Source of the DNA: Oscillospiraceae bacterium
GTDB lineage: Bacteria; Bacillota; Clostridia; Oscillospirales; Ruminococcaceae
Assembly: GCA_016295145.1 (NCBI GenBank)
Contig: JAEDLR010000002.1
Location: 1 to 62,417, forward strand
Direction: 5' to 3'
DNA length: 62,417 bases
Part shown: positions 10,087-19,315 of the stretch, in pieces
Layout: each line of letters starts with the position of its first letter
Numbering within the stretch: position 1 is the stretch's first letter
The notes under the pieces: model-generated
What the model saw: only the letters and a program-made list of their open reading frames with translations
Databases searched by the model: none
What the model was told of the DNA's origin: nothing
Program-made: the position numbers and the translations under genes

Positions 10087-10123
10087 GACCTACTGACATT
10101 GCGTTGTCAGTAGGTCTTTTTTT
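10087..10123 (+). terminator. Rho-independent terminator after lysS
   Basis: A perfect 12-bp stem (10087-10098 with 10105-10116, GACCTACTGACA), 6-nt loop and a run of seven T. It ends the carB-greA-lysS transcript. Confidence 0.88.
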
Positions 10124-10230
10124 ACGATTACGGATACACAGCGCAACCATTCAATATTGGTTTATGCATGGCATCTTGTTTGGCAGATGTATTGGTGACC
10201 CGAAGCGCTGCACATATACGGCATACCGAC

Positions 10231-10258
10231 AAAAAAGTCCCCCACCAAGAGATGGGGA
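10231..10258 (-). terminator. Rho-independent terminator after argF
   Basis: On the minus strand a CCCCATC/GGTGGGG stem (one G-U pair; plus coordinates 10239-10246 and 10251-10257) is followed by six T (plus-strand A at 10231-10236). It lies about 65 bp past the argF stop and would end the arginine operon. Between this and the lysS terminator I see nothing else. Confidence 0.7.
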
Positions 10259-10321
10259 ACTGTATTCATCAGTGATTCATAGAAAAGATGCAGATACAGC
10301 ATCCTCAAATATGACATCGAA

Positions 10322-11224
10322 TCAGCCCATTACCTTGACCATGACTGCCTTTTGTGCGTGCAGACGGTTTTCAGCCTCATCAAAGATTTCCTTCGCGTGC
10401 GCCTCAAAGACTTCCGCGGTGATCTCCTCGCCGCGATGCGCAGGCAGGCAATGCTGCACCATGCACTCAGGATTTGCGGCAGCAAGCAAAGTATCATTGA
10501 CCTGATAGCCATCAAACGCGATCTTGCGCTGTTCTGCTTCACCCTCCTGACCCATGGAAGCCCAGACATCGGTGAAGATCACATCAGCACCTGCCGCAGC
10601 CGTAATGGGAGAATTCGTCATGGTAAAGCCACCGTTTTCCCTGGCGAATGCCAACACCTTTTCATCGGGCTGATAGGCATCGGGGCAAGCAATACTGACC
10701 TTCATTCCGACCTTCAGGCCGCCAACAATCAAAGAGTTTGCCATATTATTGCCATCGCCGATATAGCACATCTTCAGCCCTTGGAAGCTGCCCTTATACT
10801 CGCGGATCGTCATCAGATCTGCCAGTACTTGACAGGGATGACAGAAATCGGTCAAACCATTGATAATTGGAATGGAACCGTATTTCGCCAGATCCTCAAC
10901 CTCTTGCTGTGCAAAGGTACGAATCATGATGCCATCCAGATAGCGTGAAAGCACTCGTGCAGTGTCCTGCACAGGCTCGCCTCTGCCAATCTGCAAATCA
11001 TTGGAGGACAAAAACAGCGGATAGCCGCCAAGCTGCACCATACCGGTTTCAAAGGAAACACGCGTTCTGGTGGATGCTTTCTGGAAGATCATGCCCAGGG
11101 TTTTGCCCTGCAAATGCGGGTGGGGAATGTTGTGCTTGCGCTCATATTTCAGTTGATCTGCCAGATTCAACAGGTCAATAATCTCCTCGGTGGAGAGATC
11201 CAACATCTTCAATAAATGTTTCAT
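10322..11224 (-). CDS. argF: Ornithine carbamoyltransferase
   Basis: Transfers the carbamoyl group from carbamoyl phosphate to ornithine, giving citrulline. The carbamoyl-phosphate motif STRTRVSFE is near residue 50, HPCQVLADL in the middle, and the ornithine-side motif HCLPAHRGEE near the C-terminus. I chose the ATG at 11224 (MKHLLKML, 300 residues) because the AAAGGG Shine-Dalgarno touches the upstream ATG at 11233 and leaves a normal 9-nt gap to this one. It is the last gene of the arg cluster and is followed by a terminator. Confidence 0.95.
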   Translation of the reverse strand: MKHLLKMLDLSTEEIIDLLNLADQLKYERKHNIPHPHLQGKTLGMIFQKASTRTRVSFETGMVQLGGYPLFLSSNDLQIGRGEPVQDTARVLSRYLDGIMIRTFAQQEVEDLAKYGSIPIINGLTDFCHPCQVLADLMTIREYKGSFQGLKMCYIGDGNNMANSLIVGGLKVGMKVSIACPDAYQPDEKVLAFARENGGFTMTNSPITAAAGADVIFTDVWASMGQEGEAEQRKIAFDGYQVNDTLLAAANPECMVQHCLPAHRGEEITAEVFEAHAKEIFDEAENRLHAQKAVMVKVMG

Positions 11225-11255
11225 AGGAATCATCCCTTTCTTCTGTGTTGTGCGA

Positions 11256-11843
11256 TCACGCCTTCAATTGGCGAATCGCGCTCGGTTTATCGTGAGCATC
11301 CTTCTTCGGCTGCTCCTTCGTGTTTTGATGGGAGGCCGCATCGGCCGCTATTTTGGAGCTTTGCACAACATTTTCCTTCGGCAACGATTTTGGTGCAATA
11401 CACTCCAACGATGCCATGGGCAGCAGCGGAAGAAAATCTTCAAATTCGCTGGCCTCAATCTTCAACTCAAACTGATACTCATCACCGCGTTGCAACGGGA
11501 TATTGGTCACCGTTCCGCAGGCTTTGCCCCCCACCAGAATTGTATAGTGGATTCCGTCATCGGTGCGGAACAGCATGACCTTATCGCGGAAAGTCAGTTC
11601 CATGGCGGGCTCCAGAAATTTGGAACGGCAACGGTACTGTCCACAGGGTTTACCGTTGAGCATCAACTGGTAGACAGGGTGACGCTCGGCAGTCGGTTCG
11701 CTGAGCACATACAGTTCATAACCGTTGCGGTCAATGATCGCCCAGCCGCCGCGCCATTTTTTCTTCAGCGTATACACGGTGCTTTGATCGGCATCGTTCA
11801 CCAGATATTTGTGCCGTTGTTGAAAAATAGTAAATTCCAGCAT
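11256..11843 (-). CDS. Unknown beta-rich protein, possibly LURP-one/tubby-like
   Basis: A 195-residue soluble protein between argD and argF. The start at 11843 (MLEFTIFQQRHKYLV) is preferred over 11882 because of the strong AGGTGAGGTG just upstream. The sequence alternates short hydrophobic strands and turns (YLVNDADQSTVYTLKKKW, WAIIDRNGYELYVLSE, FRDKVMLFRTDDGIHYTILV, GDEYQFELKIEA). This repeated pattern resembles the LURP-one-related/scramblase-like barrel, but I hold that loosely. The last ~45 residues are a Lys/Ala/Gln-rich, probably disordered tail. No catalytic motif, signal peptide or membrane segment is visible. Its position suggests coexpression with arginine genes. Confidence 0.7.
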   Translation of the reverse strand: MLEFTIFQQRHKYLVNDADQSTVYTLKKKWRGGWAIIDRNGYELYVLSEPTAERHPVYQLMLNGKPCGQYRCRSKFLEPAMELTFRDKVMLFRTDDGIHYTILVGGKACGTVTNIPLQRGDEYQFELKIEASEFEDFLPLLPMASLECIAPKSLPKENVVQSSKIAADAASHQNTKEQPKKDAHDKPSAIRQLKA

Positions 11844-11883
11844 TATGCACACCTCACCTTCCGGATGCGCATAGCGCATCATT

Positions 11884-13050
11884 TCAAGGATTCAGAATCT
11901 GCAACAATATTTCCAGACCTGCATCCAGCTCCTCTTTTGAGATCGTCAGCGGCGGCAGGAGTCTGACCTTATCCTTTGCGGTTAGAACAAGCAAACCGGC
12001 ATTTCTTGCGGCAGCAAGAACATCGGTCGCCTTCATTGTTTTCAGGCGAATACCGATCATCAAGCCCAAACCGCAGATTTCCTCGACCTCAGGGCAGCTT
12101 TCCAGTGCTTCCCGGATATACGCACCCTTATCCATAACGGATTCCAAAAAACCCGGTTCCGATACCCGTTCCAGCACAGCGGTTGCACCTGCGCATGCAA
12201 CAGGATTACCGCCAAAAGTAGAACCATGGGTACCGATGCCAAAGGTGTCCGCACAGACAGCATCTACAAGACAGGCACCAATCGGCAATCCGCCGCCCAA
12301 ACCCTTTGCAAGGGTTGTAATGTTGGGCTTAATGCCGAACTGCTCACTGGCAAGGAATGTACCCGTTCTGCCTACACCGGTCTGCACCTCATCCACGATG
12401 AGCAGAATATCCTGTTGCGCACACAGCTTTGCTGCTGCCTGCACGTAGTCACGGTCAAGTACATTGACACCGCCCTCGCCCTGAATCATTTCCATCATCA
12501 CGGCGCAGACAGTACCGTCCAGCTTTGCCTGCAAATCGGCAAGATTGTTCGCCTCGGCATAGGCAAAGCCCTCAGGGAACGGGAAGAAGTAGTTGTGAAA
12601 CACATCCTGACCGGTTGCAGCAAGTGTTGCCAGCGTTCTGCCATGGAAACTGTTTTGCAGCGTAATGATGGTGCCTCTGCCCTTGCCATAGCGGTCAAAG
12701 CTGTATTTTCTCGCAACCTTTATCGCGCACTCATTGGCTTCTGCGCCGGAATTGCCCAAAAACACACGGCTGTAACCCGTCATGGTACAAAGCTGCTGGG
12801 CGAACTTTGCCTGTACTCCGGTAAAGTAATAGTTACTGGTATGCTGAATTTCGCGCACCTGTGCGCAAACAGCATCCGCCCAGTCAGCATTGCAGTAGCC
12901 CAGTGAATTCACGCCGATACCACTGCCGAAATCAATATAGCTTTTGCCGTCCTCGGCGGCACACACGCTACGGCTGCCGCTGCGCATGGCAACGGGCTGA
13001 TGACCGTAGGTTTTCATCAGATACTGCTCAGATAATTCGATGGTATTCAT
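11884..13050 (-). CDS. argD: Acetylornithine aminotransferase
   Basis: A PLP-dependent class III aminotransferase of 388 residues converting N-acetylglutamate semialdehyde to N-acetylornithine. Visible are the cofactor region NSGAEANECAIKVARKYS, the NSFHGRTLATLAATGQ segment, the IVDEVQTGVGRTG motif with the PLP-binding Asp, and the Schiff-base lysine in TLAKGLGGGLPIGA. The length is typical. It is preceded by a possible promoter at 13068-13096, so it may be transcribed both from the upstream arg genes and on its own. It could also serve lysine synthesis (DapC activity), as some ArgD enzymes do. Confidence 0.95.
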   Translation of the reverse strand: MNTIELSEQYLMKTYGHQPVAMRSGSRSVCAAEDGKSYIDFGSGIGVNSLGYCNADWADAVCAQVREIQHTSNYYFTGVQAKFAQQLCTMTGYSRVFLGNSGAEANECAIKVARKYSFDRYGKGRGTIITLQNSFHGRTLATLAATGQDVFHNYFFPFPEGFAYAEANNLADLQAKLDGTVCAVMMEMIQGEGGVNVLDRDYVQAAAKLCAQQDILLIVDEVQTGVGRTGTFLASEQFGIKPNITTLAKGLGGGLPIGACLVDAVCADTFGIGTHGSTFGGNPVACAGATAVLERVSEPGFLESVMDKGAYIREALESCPEVEEICGLGLMIGIRLKTMKATDVLAAARNAGLLVLTAKDKVRLLPPLTISKEELDAGLEILLQILNP

Positions 13051-13067
13051 AGCTTTTCCTCATTTCT

Positions 13068-13096
13068 ATCTTACCATATTTGCGGGGGCGAATCAA
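13068..13096 (-). promoter_or_regulatory. Possible promoter before argD, inside an inverted repeat
   Basis: On the minus strand TTGATT (13096-13091), 17-bp spacer and TAAGAT (13073-13068). The -35 overlaps one arm of an inverted repeat GCGAATC/GATTCGC (13088-13094 and 13122-13128) that encloses AT-rich sequence with TTATGAATTAG, loosely like a half ARG box. It may be an operator, or a weak hairpin after argB. Confidence 0.45.
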
Positions 13097-13153
13097 GGCA
13101 TAATTTATGAATTAGTTAAAGGATTCGCAAAAAAACAGGTCGATTTGCCCAAA

Positions 13154-14050
13154 TCAATACACGCTGAGGAACTGGGTGCCAACGCCCTCATTGCTGCAGA
13201 TCTCCACTAGAATCGAATGGGGTACTCTGCCGTCAATGATCACAGCTTTCTTCACGCCACGGCGAATGGCTTCCACGCAACAGTCGATTTTTGGAATCAT
13301 GCCGCCGGAAATAATCCCCTGTTTCTTGAGGTTCTGCACCTCGCTGATGCTGACAGAAGGAATCAGCGTTGCAGGGTCGTTCTTATCGCGCAGCAGCCCT
13401 GCAATGTCAGTCATCAAAATCAGATTCTCCGCGCCCAGTGCTGCAGCAATGGCAGCGGCGGCAGTATCGGCATTGACATTGTACACCTGGCCATCTGCAC
13501 CGCAGGCAACCGTTGCGATCACGGGAATATAGCCGTTATCCAATGCCATGAGAATGGGCTTGGTGTTCACATCAGTGATCTCGCCCACCAGGCCCACATC
13601 GGGCTTGCTCTCCTTTTTGGTCGCACGCAGCAGCTCGCCATCAATGCCGCACAGACCCAACGCCTTCCCCTGATGACGGGTGAGATGAGAAACCAGTTCC
13701 TTGTTGACCTTGCCGGCCAGCACCATACGCACTACCTCGGCGGTTTCGGCATCGGTGTAGCGCAAGCCCCCCACAAAGCGGCTTTCAATATTCAGCCGGT
13801 GCAGCATATCGCTGATCTCAGGGCCGCCGCCATGCACCAGCACCACGCGGATACCCACCAGAGAAAGCAGCACAATATCGCTCATAACGGCTTCCTTTAA
13901 CGCTTCGTTGGTCATGGCATTGCCGCCATATTTTACCACTATAATTTTCTGATTATAGCGTTGGATATAGGGCAGCGCATCAATCAGCACTTGGGAGCGA
14001 ATGCGATTGGGAATGTTGCCCATCAACTCCATTTGTTCCATCGGTTCCAT
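13154..14050 (-). CDS. argB: Acetylglutamate kinase
   Basis: Phosphorylates N-acetylglutamate, the committed step of arginine synthesis. The amino-acid-kinase fold is clear: KIIVVKYGGNAM near residue 35, VLVHGGGPEI, NVNADTAAAAIAAAL and LMTDIAGLLRDK. The 298-residue length and the N-terminal helix before the kinase core fit the hexameric, arginine-inhibited form, though inhibition is inferred. The start region has three near-repeated ME(P/Q/L)M units, so the exact start is a little uncertain. Confidence 0.95.
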   Translation of the reverse strand: MEPMEQMELMGNIPNRIRSQVLIDALPYIQRYNQKIIVVKYGGNAMTNEALKEAVMSDIVLLSLVGIRVVLVHGGGPEISDMLHRLNIESRFVGGLRYTDAETAEVVRMVLAGKVNKELVSHLTRHQGKALGLCGIDGELLRATKKESKPDVGLVGEITDVNTKPILMALDNGYIPVIATVACGADGQVYNVNADTAAAAIAAALGAENLILMTDIAGLLRDKNDPATLIPSVSISEVQNLKKQGIISGGMIPKIDCCVEAIRRGVKKAVIIDGRVPHSILVEICSNEGVGTQFLSVY

Positions 14051-14077
14051 GATTGTTTCTTGTCCTTTCCTGCGTTT

Positions 14078-15370
14078 TCAGCTACGGTAATCGCCGTTGA
14101 TTTTCACATAATCGTAAGTGAGGTCACAGCCCCAAGCCACGGCAGCAGCCTCACCGCTATTGAGAGAGATCAGCAACTGGATCTCGTCCTCCAGCAGTAC
14201 CTTTTTCGCTTCATCCTCCGAGAACGGAACGCCAAAACCGTTTCTCGCAACTGCAATCTTTCCTGCAGCCGATGCCAGATCCACATCCACCTTTGCAACA
14301 TCGAAATCGCAATCGGCATAGCCCATGGCACAGGCAATTCTACCCCAGTTTGCATCCGCACCGAACATTGCAGCTTTCAACAGACTGGAACAGATCACCG
14401 ATTTCGCAACAGTTTCTGCGATTTGTTCACTTTCTGCCTGCGACACCACGCACTCGATCAGCTTGGTTGCGCCCTCACCATCGGCGGCACACATCCTGGC
14501 GAGATTCAGCATCACGGCATACAACGCGCCGCGAAATGCAACATAGTTGGCATTTTCAGCGGTAATTTGCTGATTGCCCGCCGCGCCGTTAGCCATCACG
14601 CACGCCATATCATTGGTAGATTGGTCACCGTCCACAGAAACACGGTTCAGTGTCACTCTTACCACATCGGAGAGTGCCCGTTGCAACATCTCAGGAGCAA
14701 TTGCACAGTCGGTGGTCAGGAAAGTCAAGGTGGTTGCCATATTCGGGTGGATCATGCCGCTACCCTTGAGCATACCGCCCAGTTTGCAGGTCACATCGCC
14801 CACCTGAAAGGATACCGCAACCTCCTTGGGACGGGTATCGGTGGTCATAATCGCATTGAGTGCCGCTGCATTCCCCTCGTAGGAGAGTGCCTCGGTCAGC
14901 GCAGGCACGGCTGCCGCAATTGGCTCAATGGGCAACACCTGACCGATGACACCCGTAGAAGCAACAATCACATCTTCGGGCGCAATTTGCAGCGCATCAG
15001 CCGCAAGCTTGCACATGGCAGTTGCTTTTTCCACGCCGTCGGCATTGCAGGTATTTGCATTCACGGAGTTTACAATTACGGCTCTTGCTTTGCCATCCTG
15101 CAGATGCTGTTTTGTCACCAGGATGGGCGCGCCCTTCACCTTATTGGAAGTATACACCGCAGCCGCAGCACACTCACTATCGGAAACGATCATGGCGAGG
15201 TCATTTTTCTTCGGCTTGTGGTCCGGTTCGCTTGCAGATACCGCTGCCGCGGCAGTGGTAGAAAGCTCCTGATGTTTCAAGCCGCAGCAGATACCTGCCG
15301 CACGGAAGCCTTTGGCGGCACATACACCGCCCTCCACAAAGGGATATTCAGCAAAGCTTTGAAGCTTCAT
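14078..15370 (-). CDS. argJ: Bifunctional ornithine acetyltransferase/N-acetylglutamate synthase
   Basis: Recycles the acetyl group from acetylornithine to glutamate and can make N-acetylglutamate from acetyl-CoA. The 430-residue precursor self-cleaves; the site is visible as HPNMATTLTFLTTDCA, where the Thr after the Ala becomes the N-terminal nucleophile of the beta chain. The N-terminal signature GVCAAKGFRAAG is also present. The start has GAAAGGAAG at a good distance. The 14-bp gap from argC indicates cotranscription. Confidence 0.95.
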   Translation of the reverse strand: MKLQSFAEYPFVEGGVCAAKGFRAAGICCGLKHQELSTTAAAAVSASEPDHKPKKNDLAMIVSDSECAAAAVYTSNKVKGAPILVTKQHLQDGKARAVIVNSVNANTCNADGVEKATAMCKLAADALQIAPEDVIVASTGVIGQVLPIEPIAAAVPALTEALSYEGNAAALNAIMTTDTRPKEVAVSFQVGDVTCKLGGMLKGSGMIHPNMATTLTFLTTDCAIAPEMLQRALSDVVRVTLNRVSVDGDQSTNDMACVMANGAAGNQQITAENANYVAFRGALYAVMLNLARMCAADGEGATKLIECVVSQAESEQIAETVAKSVICSSLLKAAMFGADANWGRIACAMGYADCDFDVAKVDVDLASAAGKIAVARNGFGVPFSEDEAKKVLLEDEIQLLISLNSGEAAAVAWGCDLTYDYVKINGDYRS

Positions 15371-15384
15371 ATTGATTCTTCCTT

Positions 15385-16341
15385 TCAGTATGTATTCAGT
15401 CCCATATCCTCCGGCGCACCCGTCATCAGGTTAAAGCACTGGAGCGCCGCGCCCGATGCGCCCTTGCCCAGGTTATCCAATCTGGCGGCAAGCAAGATCT
15501 GCTGCTCATTGCCGCATACAAAAATCTCCAGCAGATTGGTGCCTGCAAGGGTATTCGCCGGCAAAAATCCGTTTTCCAGCACATCTTCGCCCTGCAACGC
15601 GCGCACCTGCACAAACTGCTGACCTGCATAATGTGCCTTGAACATGGCGTGAACTTCCTCCAAAGAGGGTTTTCCGTTGAGTAATCTGCGGTGCAACGGC
15701 ACAGATACTACCATGCCTGCAAAATAATCGCACACCATTGGATTGAACATCGGGGGTTCGGTCAGACCCGAAACCGCCTGCATCTCAGGCAGATGCTTAT
15801 GCCCCTGCGTCAGCGCATACTGACGGGGACTGTCCAGCTCTGCGGGGCGGTCGGCAGATTCATACTGCTCGATGGCTGCCTTGCCTGCGCCGCTGTAACC
15901 GGAAACGGCATGGCAGGTAACGGGATAATCCGCAGGGAGCATACCGCTTTGCACCATAGGATACACAAGCGATGCAAATCCCGAGGCATAGCAGCCGGGC
16001 ACTGCCACGCGCTTGGAAGTCAGAATCTTTGCACGGTGAGCAGCAGAGAGTTCGGGGAAGCCATATGCCCAATCGGGATGAGTACGGTGCGCAGTCGATG
16101 CATCAATCACGCGCACATTGGGATTGGTGATAAACGATACCGCCTCTCTCGATGCCGCATCGGGCAGGCAGAGAAATGTAATATCAGAAGCATTAATCAT
16201 GCGGGCGCGTTCATCGTTATCCTTGCGCTTTTCGGAATCAATCAACAGCAACTCCACATCGGGGCGATCCTTGATGCGGTCATACAACTTGAGACCAGTA
16301 GTCCCTGCCTGACCATCAATATAGACTTTTGTAGTTTTCAT
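15385..16341 (-). CDS. argC: N-acetyl-gamma-glutamyl-phosphate reductase (type 2, short form)
   Basis: Reduces N-acetylglutamyl phosphate with NADPH. At 318 residues it belongs to the shorter type-2 AGPR group: IDGQAGTTGLKLYDRI replaces the longer type-1 nucleotide-binding start, the catalytic Cys is in VAVPGCYASGF near residue 115, and GYSGAGKAAIE follows. I chose the ATG at 16341 (MKTTKVYIDG) over the upstream in-frame ATG at 16374 because AGAGGAAG lies directly before it. Its first 26 bp overlap the end of the small membrane-protein gene. Confidence 0.93.
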   Translation of the reverse strand: MKTTKVYIDGQAGTTGLKLYDRIKDRPDVELLLIDSEKRKDNDERARMINASDITFLCLPDAASREAVSFITNPNVRVIDASTAHRTHPDWAYGFPELSAAHRAKILTSKRVAVPGCYASGFASLVYPMVQSGMLPADYPVTCHAVSGYSGAGKAAIEQYESADRPAELDSPRQYALTQGHKHLPEMQAVSGLTEPPMFNPMVCDYFAGMVVSVPLHRRLLNGKPSLEEVHAMFKAHYAGQQFVQVRALQGEDVLENGFLPANTLAGTNLLEIFVCGNEQQILLAARLDNLGKGASGAALQCFNLMTGAPEDMGLNTY

Positions 16342-16552
16342 TTTCTTCCTCTTCCTTTGCTTTTTTATCCTCACGATAGAAGCGAATCAGGCTCCACGCG
16401 CAGGCCGCCGTGAAAACGATGATCACCCATGCACGGGAGATCGCCATTGTTGCGTCGGGAATCCATCGTGCGATGATAAACTCACCAATGATCCACACCA
16501 CAAATGCAATCAGCGATACCACAAATATGTAAAGCAAACGTTTTTTATTCAT
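16316..16552 (-). CDS. Small two-helix membrane protein of unknown function
   Basis: A 78-residue protein starting MNKKRLLYIFVVSL. Residues 5-28 and 38-58 are hydrophobic, giving two membrane segments with a short loop, followed by a highly charged tail (EDKKAKEEEENENYK). The ATG overlaps the argH stop (ATGA, 16549-16552) and its 3' end overlaps argC by 26 bp, so translation is coupled inside the arg operon. I recognise no family. A longer in-frame reading back to 16651 exists but overlaps argH and does not look coding before MNKK. Confidence 0.75.
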   Translation of the reverse strand: MNKKRLLYIFVVSLIAFVVWIIGEFIIARWIPDATMAISRAWVIIVFTAACAWSLIRFYREDKKAKEEEENENYKSLY

Positions 16553-17937
16553 GATGCGTTCCTCGCGGCTACGGCAGCCTTTGCCAGTGCGATCTGCTGA
16601 GCGACTGCCTGTGCCGAAGGCGCACCCTCGGATACTCTGCCGTTTAAGCAAGTCTCCAGTGCGATTGCCTCATACACATCCTCGGAGAAGGTTTCGCAGG
16701 CAGCGCGATATTCTTCCATAGGCAGCGTTTCCAGTGTTACGCCCAGTTCGATGCATTTTGCAACCAACCCGCCAGTGATTTTATACGCATTACGGAAGGG
16801 CAGCCCCTTCTTAACAAGATAATCGGCGCAATCGGTGGCATTGATAAACCCCCTGGCGGCTGCGGCACGCATATTCTCAGTGTTGACGCGCATGGTGGCA
16901 AGCATGGGCGCAAAGGTTTTCAGGCACAGCTTGACATTATCAATTGCGTCAAAGATTGCCTCCTTGTCCTCCTGCATATCCTTATTGTAGGCAAGGGGCA
17001 GCCCCTTGAGCATGGTCAGCAGCGTGGTCAAATCGCCGATGACACGGCCTGTTTTACCGCGAATCAGCTCTGTCACATCGGGATTCTTCTTCTGGGGCAT
17101 TATGGAAGAACCGGTTGCATAGGCATCATCCAGCTCAATGAATTTGAATTCCCACGAACACCACAGAATGATTTCCTCGGAGAAACGGGAGAGATGTACC
17201 ATCAGCAGTGAGAGCGCTGAAGCCATCTCCACACAGAAATCACGATCGGAAACCGCATCCAGACTATTGGCTACCGGTGCCGTAAAGCCCAGCAGTGCAG
17301 CGGTCTGCTTGCGGTCAATGGGATACGTGGTGCCTGCCAGTGCACCGGCACCCAAAGGGCAGTAATTCATGCGCTTGGCGGTATCTGTCAGACGCTCATC
17401 GTCACGCAGCAGCATCCAGACATACGCCATGAGATGGTGTGCCAGCGTCACAGGCTGCGCACGCTGCAAATGGGTATATCCCGGCAGAATGGTCATGGTG
17501 TGCTGTTCTGCCAGACCAATCAGCGTATCCACCAAATTGCCAATCAGCTTACGAATCTCTGAAATTTCATCGCGCAATGTCAAACGGATATCCAGCGCAA
17601 CCTGATCGTTACGAGAACGCGCCGTGTGCAGCCGCTTGCCTGCATCGCCGATGCGCTTGGTTAACTCTGCCTCCACAAACATATGGATATCCTCCGCCGT
17701 GGGGTCGATCAGCAAGGCGCCGCTTTCCAGATCGGCAAGAATGCCCTGCAAGCCCTCCACAATTGCGCTCTGATCCGCTGCAGAAATAATACCGCAATCC
17801 GCAAGCATGGTTGCGTGCGCGATGCTGCCTGCAATATCCTGTCGGTACATCCTCGCATCAAATGCGATGGATGAATTAAAGGCGTTGACGGTTTCGTCAA
17901 CCTCCTTGGAAAACCTGCCTGCCCACATTTTGGCCAT
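16549..17937 (-). CDS. argH: Argininosuccinate lyase
   Basis: Splits argininosuccinate to arginine and fumarate, the last step of the pathway. The 462-residue protein shows the superfamily signature GSSIMPQKKNPD near residue 280 with the catalytic Ser, plus MWAGRFSKEVD at the N-terminus and HTARSRNDQVALD near residue 105. The start is taken as the ATG at 17937 (MAKMWAGRF); a TTG two codons upstream is possible. It lies 145 bp after argG with a hairpin in between. Confidence 0.95.
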   Translation of the reverse strand: MAKMWAGRFSKEVDETVNAFNSSIAFDARMYRQDIAGSIAHATMLADCGIISAADQSAIVEGLQGILADLESGALLIDPTAEDIHMFVEAELTKRIGDAGKRLHTARSRNDQVALDIRLTLRDEISEIRKLIGNLVDTLIGLAEQHTMTILPGYTHLQRAQPVTLAHHLMAYVWMLLRDDERLTDTAKRMNYCPLGAGALAGTTYPIDRKQTAALLGFTAPVANSLDAVSDRDFCVEMASALSLLMVHLSRFSEEIILWCSWEFKFIELDDAYATGSSIMPQKKNPDVTELIRGKTGRVIGDLTTLLTMLKGLPLAYNKDMQEDKEAIFDAIDNVKLCLKTFAPMLATMRVNTENMRAAAARGFINATDCADYLVKKGLPFRNAYKITGGLVAKCIELGVTLETLPMEEYRAACETFSEDVYEAIALETCLNGRVSEGAPSAQAVAQQIALAKAAVAARNAS

Positions 17938-18024
17938 AATCAATAACCTGCCTTTCGTACTTCAGATGAAAAATCAGTTGCTCCAGTGGTCGCTTCCCCT
18001 GAAAGCGATCAATGCAGCAGCCTG

Positions 18025-18074
18025 CGAATAAAGCAGGGCAGGGATAGCGCAATACGCCATCCCCTGCTGCCCTG
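18025..18074 (-). terminator. Hairpin between argG and argH, possible partial terminator
   Basis: On the minus strand GGGCAGCAGGGGATGGCG pairs imperfectly (one bulge, one G-U) with CGCTATCCCTGCCCTGC across a short loop, followed only by CTTTATT. The stem is strong but the U tract is poor, so it may attenuate rather than end the argG message, or protect its 3' end. Confidence 0.4.
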
Positions 18075-18082
18075 TGTGAAAA

Positions 18083-19315
18083 TTACTTCTGTCTCTTCTG
18101 CTGAAGCTTTGCCTTGACCTTGATGGGCAGACCGAACAGATTGATAAATCCTGCGCTATCTGCCTGATTATACACATCGTCCTCATCAAAGGTTGCAACT
18201 TCCTCATCGTAGAGCGTATCAGGGGAAGTCAGGCCTGCGGTGATGATGTTGCCCTTGTACAGCTTCAGCTTTACGGTGCCGTTGACGGTTTCCTGGGTCT
18301 TGTCAACAAAAGCATCCAGAGCCTCACGGAGAGGAGTAAACCACTGACCGTTGTACACCAGATCTGCATACTGGATTGCCAACTGCTGCTTCACTCTTGC
18401 AGTTGCCTTATCCAGACAAATGGTCTCCAGAGCATCATGGGCGTAGTACAGAATCGTTCCGCCGGGAGTTTCATACACGCCGCGGCTCTTCATACCCACC
18501 AGACGGTTCTCCACAATATCAGCCAGACCGATACCGTTTGCGCCGCCCAGCGCGTTGAGCTTACGGACGATATCACTGCCCTTCATCTTGACGCCGTCGA
18601 TGGCAACTGCAACGCCCTTTTCAAACTCGATGGTCACATAGGTCGGCACATCGGGAGCCTGCTCAGGGGATACACCCAGCTCCAGGAAGCCTTCCTTATT
18701 GTACTGCGGCTCGTTTGCAGGATCTTCAAGATCCAGACCCTCATGGGAGATATGCCACAGGTTCTTATCCTTGGAGTAATTGGTTTCACGGGAAATTTTC
18801 AGGGGAATCTGATGCGCCTCTGCGTAGTCAATCTCTTCATCGCGGGACTTGATATCCCAGATTCTCCACGGGGCAATAATCTGCATATCGGGGCAGAACG
18901 CCTTAATGGTCAGCTCAAAACGCACCTGATCATTGCCCTTACCGGTGCAGCCATGACAGATGGCATCTGCGCCCTCCTTGATGGCGATCTCAGCAATTCT
19001 CTTTGCAATAATGGGGCGTGCAAAGGAAGTGCCCAGCAGATACTTGCCCTCGTAAACGGCACCTGCCTTCACGGTGGGGAATACATAATCGTCGATAAAC
19101 TCGTCCGTCAGATCCTCAATGTACAGCTTGGAGGCGCCGGTCTTAATTGCCTTCTCCTCCAACCCGTCCAGCTCGGTACCCTGACCCACATCGCCGGAAA
19201 CCGCGATGACTTCGCAGCCGGGATAGGTTTCCTTCAACCACGGAATGATAATGGAAGTATCGAGGCCGCCGGAGTAAGCCAGCACGATCTTCTTGGGCAT
19301 TTTCTGTTCAGCCAT
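18083..19315 (-). CDS. argG: Argininosuccinate synthase
   Basis: Condenses citrulline and aspartate with ATP. The N-type ATP pyrophosphatase P-loop is KIVLAYSGGLDTSIIIPWL at the start, with GCTGKGNDQVRFE and APWRIWDIKSRDEEIDYA following. The 410-residue length is normal. An open frame runs further upstream, but MAEQKMPKK at 19315 has AAAGGA before it, and the sequence above holds a SigA-like promoter. It is probably the first gene of the arg operon. Confidence 0.96.
   Translation of the reverse strand: MAEQKMPKKIVLAYSGGLDTSIIIPWLKETYPGCEVIAVSGDVGQGTELDGLEEKAIKTGASKLYIEDLTDEFIDDYVFPTVKAGAVYEGKYLLGTSFARPIIAKRIAEIAIKEGADAICHGCTGKGNDQVRFELTIKAFCPDMQIIAPWRIWDIKSRDEEIDYAEAHQIPLKISRETNYSKDKNLWHISHEGLDLEDPANEPQYNKEGFLELGVSPEQAPDVPTYVTIEFEKGVAVAIDGVKMKGSDIVRKLNALGGANGIGLADIVENRLVGMKSRGVYETPGGTILYYAHDALETICLDKATARVKQQLAIQYADLVYNGQWFTPLREALDAFVDKTQETVNGTVKLKLYKGNIITAGLTSPDTLYDEEVATFDEDDVYNQADSAGFINLFGLPIKVKAKLQQKRQK

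Noticed and set aside
9996..10505. A 169-codon plus-strand frame after lysS
   Set aside because: It runs through the lysS terminator, the argF terminator and antisense of argF; no coding features.
13961..15622. A 553-codon open frame opposite argJ and argC
   Set aside because: Same antisense effect; argJ and argC on the other strand are unmistakable and complete.
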